6,448 nucleotides of DNA from CAZUCD01 sp964618855 (GCA_964618855.1 CAZUCD010000190.1:1-6448); one strand, 5' to 3'. Positions 1 to 6,073 are shown, counted from the first letter of the stretch. The notes: generated by a model not told the origin, from the sequence alone. Numbers and translations: made by a program.

Positions 1-588
1 GGTGGAGTCCTCCCAGCCCGGGACGAAGATCGGCAGGTTCTTCTCGCAGGCGGCCACCAGCCAGGAATCCCTAGGGTCGATCTGGAAGTGCCGCTTGAGG
101 ACTCCGCTGCGGATGATTCGGTAGAGGAACTCGTGCGGAAAGTGGCGCCGGCCTTCGCGGTCCGCGGATGTCCACTCGCCGAGGATCGCGCCCTCGAGGC
201 GGCGAATCGCCTCCTCCTCCGGGATGCAGGTGTCCGTGACGCGGTTCAGGTGGCGGTCGTGCAGGGCCTTCTCGTCCTCCGCGGTCAGGTAGCGGTAGTG
301 GGGGATGCGCTCGTAATGGTCGTGCGCGACGAGGTTGTAGAGGTCCTCCTCGAGGTTGGCGCCCGTGCAGGTGATCGCGTGGATCTTGCCGCGGCGGATC
401 ATCTCGGCGAGGGAGATGCCCAGCTCCGCGGAGCTCATGGCCCCCGCCAGCGTCGCGAACATGATCCCGCCATCGTCCAGGAGGGCCCGCCACGCGCGCG
501 CGGCGTCTATCAGCGAGGCGGAGTTGAAGTGGCGGTAGTGGTGCTCGATGAACTTCGCGATCGTCGTGTAGTCCTGGCGCGGGTCCAT
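1..588 (-). CDS. Deoxyhypusine synthase-like protein (N-terminal part, cut by left edge)
   Basis: The minus strand is open for exactly 196 codons from ATG 588 to the window edge. I recognise the deoxyhypusine synthase family (COG1899, NAD-dependent). The visible motifs are TCTGANLEEDLYN at residues 73-85 (NAD-site loop), NRVTDTCIPEEE at 115-126, and IPIFVPGWEDST at 185-196, which matches the region that continues into the spermidine site. Family members are about 310-370 aa, so the second half, with the catalytic lysine, lies outside the window. Eukaryotic and archaeal DHS moves an aminobutyl group from spermidine to a lysine of eIF5A/aIF5A. Bacteria lack that protein, and bacterial homologues are linked to polyamine metabolism, such as homospermidine-type chemistry, so the exact reaction here is unknown. 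It is probably cytoplasmic, as no signal peptide is seen. ATG 588 is chosen because GGAG (598-595) sits 6 nt upstream. It follows lat by 93 bp on the same strand, a probable operon. Confidence 0.88.
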   Translation of the reverse strand, partial: MDPRQDYTTIAKFIEHHYRHFNSASLIDAARAWRALLDDGGIMFATLAGAMSSAELGISLAEMIRRGKIHAITCTGANLEEDLYNLVAHDHYERIPHYRYLTAEDEKALHDRHLNRVTDTCIPEEEAIRRLEGAILGEWTSADREGRRHFPHEFLYRIIRSGVLKRHFQIDPRDSWLVAACEKNLPIFVPGWEDST

Positions 589-594
589 GGCGGG

Positions 595-598
595 CTCC
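595..598 (-). promoter_or_regulatory. Ribosome binding site of the DHS-like gene
   Basis: GGAG is read on the minus strand 6 nt before ATG 588. The frame stays open upstream to the lat stop codon. The only other possible start there is a GTG at 642-640, which has no purine-rich sequence before it. This site therefore decides the start. Confidence 0.6.
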
Positions 599-641
599 GG
601 GGTGGGTTGGGTCGTGTTCGTGGCTGGGGGCAGACTGGGCA

Positions 642-653
642 CCGGGCGCCCGG
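642..653. repeat. 12-bp palindrome in the lat / DHS-like spacer
   Basis: CCGGGC followed by GCCCGG forms a perfect 12-bp palindrome. The 10-mer GCCCGGCGTC also occurs twice here, at 648-657 and 668-677, exactly 20 bp apart. In GC-rich DNA such short matches are common. It may form a small hairpin between the two cistrons, but no function can be assigned. Confidence 0.35.
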
Positions 654-675
654 CGTCAAGGGAACGTGCCCGGCG

Positions 676-690
676 TCCTCCTCAGGAGGA
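676..690 (-). repeat. 6-bp perfect inverted repeat enclosing the lat stop codon
   Basis: Read on the minus strand, TCCTCC (690-685) is followed by TGA (684-682, the lat stop) and GGAGGA (681-676). The two arms are perfect reverse complements around a 3-nt loop. One arm is a consensus Shine-Dalgarno sequence and the other matches anti-Shine-Dalgarno. No start codon lies at a normal distance after GGAGGA; the nearest candidate is a TTG 16 nt away. There is no T-tract, so a classical terminator is unlikely. It could be a chance product of the codons Ser-Ser-stop. Confidence 0.5.
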
Positions 691-2028
691 GTGCACGGGT
701 TCCGAGGGGAGGCTGGACTCGAGGGTGCTGGCGAGGATGTCCACGGCCTTTCCGAGCACCTCGCGCGTTACGTTGAGGTGCGGCCGGAAGCGGACGGACT
801 TCTCCCCGCACGGCAACAGGAGCAGGCCGTTGCGCTCCAGCGCGGCCAGCAGTTCGTTTCGCATCTCCGGGTAGACGAGGTCGAACGCCACCATCAGGCC
901 CCGCCCGCGCACGTTTTCGATGCACTCCCGGTCGTCTGCGATGGCGTTCAGGTGCGTGACCAGCTCCGACCCGCGCGCCCTCACGTTTGCGAGGATGTCC
1001 TCGGATTCGTACAGCTCGATGTACTTGCGGCAGCGGACCATGTCCGTCAGCGAGGAGCCCCATGTGCTGGAGATGCGGCTCGGGACCGCGAAGACATTGT
1101 GCGGTTCCGCCAGCAGCCTCTCCCCAGCCATGAAGCCGCCGGCCTGCGCCTTCTTCGCAAAGCACACGATGTCCGGCTTCACGCCCAGAGTCTGCCAGGC
1201 CCACATGTCCCCCGTGAGACCCATCCCCGTCTGGACTTCGTCGAAGATCAGGAGCGCGTCGTTCGCGTCGGCGGTCTCGCGCAGGAAGCGGAGGAACTCC
1301 GGGCGGAAGTGGTTGTCCCCGCCCTCCGCCTGGATGGGCTCGATCAGGATGGCTGCAATGTCGTCCCCCTTCTCGGAAAACGCCTCCCCGATCTCGCGCA
1401 TGGCTGCACGCTCTCCCTGGAGGGTCTGCTCCAGCCGATCGCCGTCGAGGGGGAAGTGGCACTTTGGATTGGTCACGCGTGGCCACGGGAACTTGGGGAA
1501 GTGCTTCGTCTTGTTCGGGTCGGCGGTGTTCGTGACGGAGAGCGTGTAGCCTCCGCGACCATGGAATGCCTGCCGGAAGTGGAGTATCTCCTGTCCGCGT
1601 TCGCCGCGCCCCGCGGCCAGGTTGCGCCTCACCTTCCAGTCGAACGCCGCCTTCATGGCGTTCTCCACGCCGAGCGCCCCGCCATCGACGAAGAAGAACT
1701 TCGAGTAGCCTGCTCCCGCGACCCGGACGAACGTCTCCAGGAACCTCGCGTACGGCTCGCACAACACGTCCAGGTTGGCGATGCGCACGCGGGAAACCTC
1801 CACGAGCTCGCGCTCGAACTCCGGCTCCATCATCGCCGGATGGTTGTACCCGAGGGGCATCGATGCATAGCTGCCCGCGAAGTCGATCTTGAACGACATG
1901 CTCGCCTCGTCGAAGAGGTGCGCCCCGTGGCTCTTCGCGAAGTTGATGACGAGCGGGAACTGGTCGATCGGCGGGACGTAGGGACGGACAGCCCGGACGA
2001 CGAGGTTTGAGTCGTGATGCTCTGACAT
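682..2028 (-). CDS. lat: L-lysine 6-transaminase (PLP-dependent, class III)
   Basis: This 448-aa protein matches the length of known Lat enzymes (about 449 aa in mycobacterial Rv3290c). The predicted reaction is L-lysine + 2-oxoglutarate giving 2-aminoadipate 6-semialdehyde (allysine, which cyclises to piperideine-6-carboxylate) + glutamate, in the cytoplasm. The class III fold shows FFFVDGGALGVENAMK at 111-126, QAFHGR at 153-158, EPIQAEGGD at 230-238, IFDEVQTGMG at 261-270 (D263 contacts the PLP ring nitrogen) and FAKKAQAGG at 290-298. By alignment with GABA transaminases the Schiff-base lysine is K293. E235 probably matches the family's glutamate switch. The family-specific HFPKFPWPR (176-184) separates Lat from ornithine and GABA transaminases. 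ATG 2028 has GGGAG (2039-2035) 6 nt upstream; the stop is TGA 684-682. The DHS-like gene follows on the same strand. No piperideine-carboxylate dehydrogenase or beta-lactam genes are nearby. The symbol is by family; specificity is not proven. Confidence 0.93.
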   Translation of the reverse strand: MSEHHDSNLVVRAVRPYVPPIDQFPLVINFAKSHGAHLFDEASMSFKIDFAGSYASMPLGYNHPAMMEPEFERELVEVSRVRIANLDVLCEPYARFLETFVRVAGAGYSKFFFVDGGALGVENAMKAAFDWKVRRNLAAGRGERGQEILHFRQAFHGRGGYTLSVTNTADPNKTKHFPKFPWPRVTNPKCHFPLDGDRLEQTLQGERAAMREIGEAFSEKGDDIAAILIEPIQAEGGDNHFRPEFLRFLRETADANDALLIFDEVQTGMGLTGDMWAWQTLGVKPDIVCFAKKAQAGGFMAGERLLAEPHNVFAVPSRISSTWGSSLTDMVRCRKYIELYESEDILANVRARGSELVTHLNAIADDRECIENVRGRGLMVAFDLVYPEMRNELLAALERNGLLLLPCGEKSVRFRPHLNVTREVLGKAVDILASTLESSLPSEPVHSS

Positions 2029-2034
2029 GCGGGG

Positions 2035-2039
2035 CTCCC
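2035..2039 (-). promoter_or_regulatory. Ribosome binding site of lat
   Basis: GGGAG is read on the minus strand and lies 6 nt before ATG 2028. It supports this start over internal methionines such as residue 44. Confidence 0.55.
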
Positions 2040-2159
2040 GAAGGGGGGTTGCGGAGGGTCTCCGGGTGGTGGCTGGGCTGTCAACCCGGGGGCGTGATTC
2101 GCTTTTATTTCGCTTGCCTTCCCGCGACCGTCGGGCGCAACTCGCGCCATTCCCCTGGC

Positions 2160-2163
2160 GAGG
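2160..2163 (+). promoter_or_regulatory. Ribosome binding site of the DinB-family gene
   Basis: GAGG lies 8 nt before ATG 2172. It marks this ATG as the start rather than the in-frame upstream extension to 2007. That extension would overlap the start of lat and encodes no recognisable DinB sequence. Confidence 0.55.
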
Positions 2164-2171
2164 TCGCCCCC

Positions 2172-2642
2172 ATGAATGGAGAGCTTGCGGCCGGACTCTT
2201 CCTGAAGAGCCGGCACTTCCTGAACAACGTGCTGAAGGACTTCAAGGAGTCGGATGGGAACTTTCGTCCGGCGGATGGGATGATGACCGTCGCGCAGCAG
2301 ATCCGCCACATCGCGATGTCGTCGGATTGGTTTTTTGACGGATGCCTGGACGATTCATGGAACATGGACTTCGAGGCGTTCGAGAAGGCGAACCGCGAAC
2401 CGGTGGCGTTTGCCGATGCCATGAAGCAGCTCGACGCCTCCACCTCCCGCAACGCCGGGCGCCTGCGCGCCATGAGCGAGGCGCAGCTCATGGCCCCGAT
2501 GCAGGACAATCCCATCCTCGGCGTGGCGCCGCGCATGTCGGTAATCTCCGCGGACGCCGACCACATGGCGCACCACCGGGGCGTGCTGACCGTGTACCTG
2601 CGCCTCCTCGGACGTGTGCCAACGATGGTCTACACGGACTGA
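2172..2642 (+). CDS. DinB-family putative metal-dependent protein
   Basis: The 156-aa product is typical in length for the DinB/YfiT-like four-helix-bundle superfamily. An N-terminal helix (roughly 3-25) is followed by TVAQQIRHIAMSSDWF (39-54), which carries the first likely metal-binding histidine, H46. The C-terminal signature DHMAHHRGVLTVYLRLLG at 130-147 contains H131, H134 and H135. By comparison with the family the metal triad is H46, H131 and H135. The protein ends in VPTMVY, the usual tail after the conserved ylRllG-x-xP. Family members include bacillithiol or mycothiol S-transferases and maleylpyruvate isomerases, but most have no known function, and no substrate can be given here. 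It is predicted cytoplasmic, with no signal or membrane segment. It is transcribed divergently from lat and convergently to the GH31 gene, so it is probably monocistronic. The stop is TGA at 2640-2642. Confidence 0.85.
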   Translation: MNGELAAGLFLKSRHFLNNVLKDFKESDGNFRPADGMMTVAQQIRHIAMSSDWFFDGCLDDSWNMDFEAFEKANREPVAFADAMKQLDASTSRNAGRLRAMSEAQLMAPMQDNPILGVAPRMSVISADADHMAHHRGVLTVYLRLLGRVPTMVYTD

Positions 2643-2651
2643 GCGGACGGA

Positions 2652-2685
2652 CCGGGGGAGGCGCTCCGCGGGGCGTCTCCCCCGG
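2652..2685. terminator. GC-rich hairpin between convergent genes, candidate bidirectional terminator
   Basis: CCGGGGGAG (2652-2660) and CTCCCCCGG (2677-2685) are perfect 9-bp arms. The 16 bases between them can extend the stem by about six more pairs (including G-T pairs), leaving a 4-base CGCG loop. It lies 10 bp after the DinB stop and 35 bp after the GH31 stop on the other strand. Neither side has a T-tract, so it is not a standard intrinsic terminator. In this position it may still stop transcription or protect the 3' ends from both directions. Confidence 0.5.
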
Positions 2686-2720
2686 CGCTCGCGGCCGCTC
2701 GGCGGGGGCGCTGTGCCGCC

Positions 2721-5700
2721 TTACTCCAATCGGATCCGCGCGCCGGGGGCATCCTCCAGATGGCCGCAGAATCCCCATCCAGCCTCGCCCTGCGTGATCT
2801 TCAGGAGCAGTTCGTTCACGCCGGCACGCAGTGGGAGCTTCACCCTGTCGGCCTTGGACCGGTAGGCGCGCCCAACGTGGTTGGCGTGGATGCGGACTCC
2901 GTTGATGAAGACCGCGACTCCGTCATCGGAGCCCACGGCAAGTTCGGCGTCCATCTCGCGCGGCGCCTCTACGATGCATCGCGCATAGGCAACGGCGTGC
3001 TCGATGCGCCTGGCAAAGACGACGTTGAGGTCCACGAAGTTCTCCCGCAGGAGGTCGGCTCCGGGATCAAGGGAGCGCGTGACCCGCCGCCAACGAGCCG
3101 GGATGCCGTCCTTGCCGGCGGGATGCTCGCCAGCCGGGTCGAAGCCCGACTCGGGCGGGAACGGGACGTCGATTCCGTCCTCCCATGGATTGTCGAAGGG
3201 GCCGCAAATCCACCACCCGTTGATCGACGGAAAGAGGTCCAGCGCCAACGGGAAGCTCATGCGCATGCCGAGGAGCGCCAGCCCCGCCGTCCCTGTGACA
3301 TGCACGGACGGAAGCGGTTCCTGCGCGCGGAAAACCTGGGCAAAGCCAAAAGGGGAGCCACCCCCGAGCAGGTCGCGCGAGGAACCGGTGAGTTCCGGCG
3401 CGCCGAGCACGGCGAGCGGATCGAGCTTGAAGTCGACCTCGGCGAAGTTCCATTCGCGGTCGGCGAGCAGGCGCGTCGCGATGCGGAACCGCCCCTCGCC
3501 GAGCGCATCGGCCTCGATCGCGGGCGAGATGCCCATGAGCGCGCACCACGCGCGGCGCAGGCGCCCTGCAAGCTCCGGCTGCGGCCGACGCGCCAGCATT
3601 TCCGGGATGCGCTCGGCGACCGCGCGGCATCGCGCCGACACGGGTTCCGTGGCGAACCCGCTCAGGATCAGGTCGATCGGCGGCCCCGCAATCGCCGCCG
3701 CCTTGGCGAGGGCGTGCGCCCACGGGGACTCGTCGCCCGATGCGACGAAGGATCCGTCACCGCCAAAGGGAGACAGCACCCGGGCACCCGGGGCCGACGC
3801 CGGGGTGGCCACAATTGCCGTCTCGGAATGCACGCTGGTCACGTTGGCGACGATGCGCAGCGCTCGCCTGTCCGCGTCATGCCACCAGCCGGGCAGGTCG
3901 TCCGCACGGCGCTCGGGCAGGCGCTCGAACGACGCGACGACCTCCGCGGGGCGATCAACGCCAAGGATCACCACCTCAACATTGCGGGATAGCATCATGC
4001 CCGGCCACGATCCCCGCACGGGTCCTATCACGACGCGATGTGCGTCTCCATGCTCCCGCTCATACGAGACCGGCAACCACGAGCACTCCCCGTCCTCGTA
4101 GCCCCGCGAAATGCCGTCATCCTCATAGACAGTGGCTGATCCGCGCTCCCCCGGGAACACGGTCAGCCGGAGCCTGCGCGACAAGGCGTGATTCGCCTTC
4201 ATCGCCCCCGGCACGGTCGGGATGATCGCTCCGGCTCGCGCAAACAGCGGGAACTCGCCCGGGCCGGAGAGGCACTCGACGACTCCCGGACCACGGTGGA
4301 TGCGGTGCGAGAACCAATGCACCCACTCCCCCGGCGGGAGCCAAGCGCGCGTGGATGCGAGTCCGCTCGCACCCGAGGCCGCGCACGCCACGGGCGCTGC
4401 CAGCAGGTCGGGGCCAAACATGTACTCCCCCGGCCATGCATAGGCTTCCTCCATCTCGGGACACTCGAGGTAAAGGGGACGGCAGAGCGGAACGGCCGAG
4501 TCGTATGCCGTGCGCGCCGCCGTGTAGATGTACGGAACGAGCTCCACCCGGCCGCGGAACGACTCGCGCGCATGGGCAAGGAACTCCGCGCCGAACGCCC
4601 AGATGCGGCGCTCCGCGAGCGGGTTCTTCGTCCCGTGCGTGCGCAGGATCGGGCTGAACGCGCCCCATTGGATCCAGCGCAGGTACATCTCCGGCAGGAC
4701 CTCGCCGGGCTGGTGGCCGCCGATGTCGTGGCTCCACCACCCGTAGCCGACATTGCCGGCTGTTGCCGTGAAGTACGGCTGGAATGCGAGGGATGCCCAC
4801 GTGCTGTGCGTGTCCCCGGAGAAGCCGATCTGGTACCGATGGTTGCCGAGGCCTCCCCATCGGCTGAAGATGAGGGGCCGCTCGTCGCTGCGCGCGGGGT
4901 TCTCCTCCCAGTCGATCCAGTGGAGGTGGTTCAACCAGAAGAGCGGATCGAGTCCGTCTATCCTCGTCTTCGTCCCCTGCTGCCAGTCCATCCACCAGAA
5001 GTCGACGCCCTGTTGTTCGAGCGGGTGGTGAAGGAGGCGGAAGTAGGCGTCCATGTACTCCGGGCTGGCGCAGTCGAACGGGATGCGCTTACCCGCAGGG
5101 GCGCGGAGAGCCGCGGCGAACGCCGCATGCGCGGCCTCGTGCGTGCCGACGCCATCGTGCGGGTGCAGGTTCAGCGTCACGCGCAGGCCCTCCGCATGCG
5201 CCCAGGCGAGGAAGCGCCGCGGATCCGGAAAGTACCCCGGGTGCCACGAGTAGCCCGTCCAGCCGTCGAGGTGCCAGTCCATGTCCACCACGAGGACGTC
5301 CAGCGGCACGTCATGGCGCTCGAACTCGCCGACGATGTCCTTGAACTCCTGCTCCGTGTACGCCCAGTAGCGCGACCACCACGGCCCGAGCACGTACCGC
5401 GGCGGCAGGGGGATGCGCCCCGCGAGGCGCGTGAAATCGGCGAGCGCCTCCGCGTAACGACGTCCATGACCGAGGAAGTACCAGTCGGTGCGCTCCCCCG
5501 CCGGCCGCGGCGTAGCCCAGCCGTCCTCGCCGAAAAGAAGCCGCTTCGAATCATCAACCAGGGCCCAGCCGTCGCGCGAGAGCAGCCCCGGTTCAAGCTC
5601 GCACGCGCCGTTCACGTCGTCCAGAGTGCGCGCCGTGCCGCGCAGGTTGCCCGTGTCGGGCATGCCGGGCCGCCACTCGGCCGTTTTTCCGCCCGGGCCA

Positions 5701-5999
5701 TGCTTGATCGTGACTGAGAGATTTTCCGCAGAGAACGCATCGGTTCCAGTGTAGCGAAGTAGCAGTTGCTCGGTCTCGATCTCGACCGTGCCCGAAGCGA
5801 GCGAACGTCGCTCGAACCTGGGCACGGGCAGCCCTCGATTCACGAAAGCGAAGGATGCGCGGTCCTCGAACATGCCGTCGGCAGCCCATTCGATTCGGAT
5901 CAGGGAGGGAGTGAGGACGGTGAACCGGGCGGAGCCGCTGACGACCTGCGCGGCGGGCTCAGCCTTCGGGTTGTGCCTGCGGTGGAACTCTGCGGTCAT
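2721..5999 (-). CDS. GH31 family glycoside hydrolase with DUF5110-like domain and long C-terminal extension
   Basis: The 1092-aa protein is a retaining alpha-glycosidase of family GH31 (residues counted from ATG 5999). Domains in order: N-terminal beta-sandwich (about 20-190); TIM barrel starting near LPPRYVLGPWWSRY (198-211); distal beta domains (about 510-600); DUF5110-like domain (about 608-690, with SATVYEDDGISRGYEDGE at 621-638). An unassigned region of about 190 aa follows, then a C-terminal beta module from WWICGPFDNPW (929-939) through GSDDGVAVFINGVRIH (1023-1038) to GVNELLLKITQGEAGWGF (1060-1077), resembling galactose-binding/PA14-like ligand modules. Predicted nucleophile D338 lies in FWWMDWQQG (334-342) and acid/base D396 in FSGDTHS (393-399). 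LVVDMDWH (236-243) and WWSHDIGGH (421-429) line the sugar pocket. The substrate (alpha-glucoside, xyloside, GalNAc) cannot be read. No signal peptide is seen, so it is probably cytoplasmic. Most GH31 enzymes are 650-900 aa. An in-frame TTG at 6053 is possible but has no ribosome binding site. Confidence 0.93.
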   Translation of the reverse strand: MTAEFHRRHNPKAEPAAQVVSGSARFTVLTPSLIRIEWAADGMFEDRASFAFVNRGLPVPRFERRSLASGTVEIETEQLLLRYTGTDAFSAENLSVTIKHGPGGKTAEWRPGMPDTGNLRGTARTLDDVNGACELEPGLLSRDGWALVDDSKRLLFGEDGWATPRPAGERTDWYFLGHGRRYAEALADFTRLAGRIPLPPRYVLGPWWSRYWAYTEQEFKDIVGEFERHDVPLDVLVVDMDWHLDGWTGYSWHPGYFPDPRRFLAWAHAEGLRVTLNLHPHDGVGTHEAAHAAFAAALRAPAGKRIPFDCASPEYMDAYFRLLHHPLEQQGVDFWWMDWQQGTKTRIDGLDPLFWLNHLHWIDWEENPARSDERPLIFSRWGGLGNHRYQIGFSGDTHSTWASLAFQPYFTATAGNVGYGWWSHDIGGHQPGEVLPEMYLRWIQWGAFSPILRTHGTKNPLAERRIWAFGAEFLAHARESFRGRVELVPYIYTAARTAYDSAVPLCRPLYLECPEMEEAYAWPGEYMFGPDLLAAPVACAASGASGLASTRAWLPPGEWVHWFSHRIHRGPGVVECLSGPGEFPLFARAGAIIPTVPGAMKANHALSRRLRLTVFPGERGSATVYEDDGISRGYEDGECSWLPVSYEREHGDAHRVVIGPVRGSWPGMMLSRNVEVVILGVDRPAEVVASFERLPERRADDLPGWWHDADRRALRIVANVTSVHSETAIVATPASAPGARVLSPFGGDGSFVASGDESPWAHALAKAAAIAGPPIDLILSGFATEPVSARCRAVAERIPEMLARRPQPELAGRLRRAWCALMGISPAIEADALGEGRFRIATRLLADREWNFAEVDFKLDPLAVLGAPELTGSSRDLLGGGSPFGFAQVFRAQEPLPSVHVTGTAGLALLGMRMSFPLALDLFPSINGWWICGPFDNPWEDGIDVPFPPESGFDPAGEHPAGKDGIPARWRRVTRSLDPGADLLRENFVDLNVVFARRIEHAVAYARCIVEAPREMDAELAVGSDDGVAVFINGVRIHANHVGRAYRSKADRVKLPLRAGVNELLLKITQGEAGWGFCGHLEDAPGARIRLE
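2724..3227 (-). other. C-terminal galactose-binding/PA14-like module of the GH31 protein
   Basis: This part encodes about residues 925-1092. It opens with NGWWICGPFDNPWEDG and contains the pattern of acidic loop, NG turn, LRAG-N and LLLKI followed by G-W-GF. That pattern recurs in beta-sandwich modules of bacterial glycosidases and of large Planctomycetes-type proteins. The likely job is carbohydrate binding or positioning of the enzyme on a polymer. The assignment rests on recalled pattern only, without a profile search. Confidence 0.55.
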
Positions 6000-6073
6000 G
6001 GGGGGGAAGTCCTCGTGCGCGGCGTTCCTATCGGCCAAGCCGCCGCGTGCCAACCCATCTTCGGGATAAAGCG
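6000..6073. promoter_or_regulatory. Short divergent spacer, GH31 / VOC genes
   Basis: Only 74 bp separate the two divergent starts. On the minus strand TTGGCA (6053-6048) and GATAGG (6032-6027) sit 15 bp apart, a weak match to a -35/-10 pair. If real, transcription would begin inside the alternative GH31 start at 6053 and so favour ATG 5999. GAGG (6014-6011) is 11 nt before ATG 5999, a long spacing. For the VOC gene GGGA (6063-6066) is 7 nt before ATG 6074; its promoter must lie in the GH31 leader or coding region. No clear operator is seen. Confidence 0.3.

Larger units (their letters stand above)
2029..2171. promoter_or_regulatory. Divergent intergenic region, lat / DinB-family gene
   Basis: These 143 bp must hold the promoters for both divergent genes. 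On the minus strand a perfect TTGACA lies at 2084-2079, but nothing resembling TATAAT follows at 16-18 bp (AGACCC at 17 bp), so a lat promoter there is doubtful. On the plus strand the only AT-rich patch (2096-2116) contains TTTTAT (2103-2108), a possible -10 for the DinB gene about 60 bp before its start. The patch also carries TTCGCTT twice (2098-2104 and 2109-2115), an 11-bp period that could be an operator. A weak inverted repeat, CCGGGT/ACCCGG (2062-2067 and 2084-2089), overlaps the TTGACA. No riboswitch or RNA gene is recognised. Confidence 0.3.

Noticed and set aside
71..493. 140-codon minus-strand open frame overlapping the DHS-like gene
   Set aside because: It is in a different frame from the DHS-like protein and reads as Arg/Pro/Gly-rich low-complexity sequence. 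The true gene runs through the left edge without a stop and shows DHS family motifs.
682..684. Possible recoding of TGA as a sense codon because both flanking frames are open
   Set aside because: No TGA occurs inside any of the recognised coding regions. Lat and the DinB protein both end with TGA at the length expected for their families, so TGA acts as a normal stop here.
88..2010. 640-codon open frame on the plus strand opposite lat and the DHS-like gene
   Set aside because: Its first codon position pairs with the wobble position of both minus-strand genes, which share one frame. GC-rich wobble bases rarely give the T needed for a stop, so the frame stays open by itself. The translation is Arg/Val/Glu-rich, low in variety and matches no family.
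2079..2084. Perfect TTGACA (minus strand) as a sigma-70 promoter of lat
   Set aside because: No TATAAT-like hexamer follows at 16-18 bp. A single 6-base match is weak evidence, so it is mentioned only as part of the intergenic region.
2007..2171. N-terminal extension of the DinB-family protein to a start at 2007
   Set aside because: It would overlap the first codons of lat on the other strand, has no ribosome binding site, and adds 55 residues unlike any DinB protein. ATG 2172 has GAGG at 8 nt and gives the normal family length.
4188..5717. 509-codon open frame on the plus strand inside the GH31 gene (also the frames at 2760-3992 and 3004-4101)
   Set aside because: These frames lie opposite a gene with clear GH31 catalytic motifs and a good start. 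Their translations are Arg-, Ala- and Pro-rich with no recognisable domains, as expected of shadow frames in GC-rich DNA.
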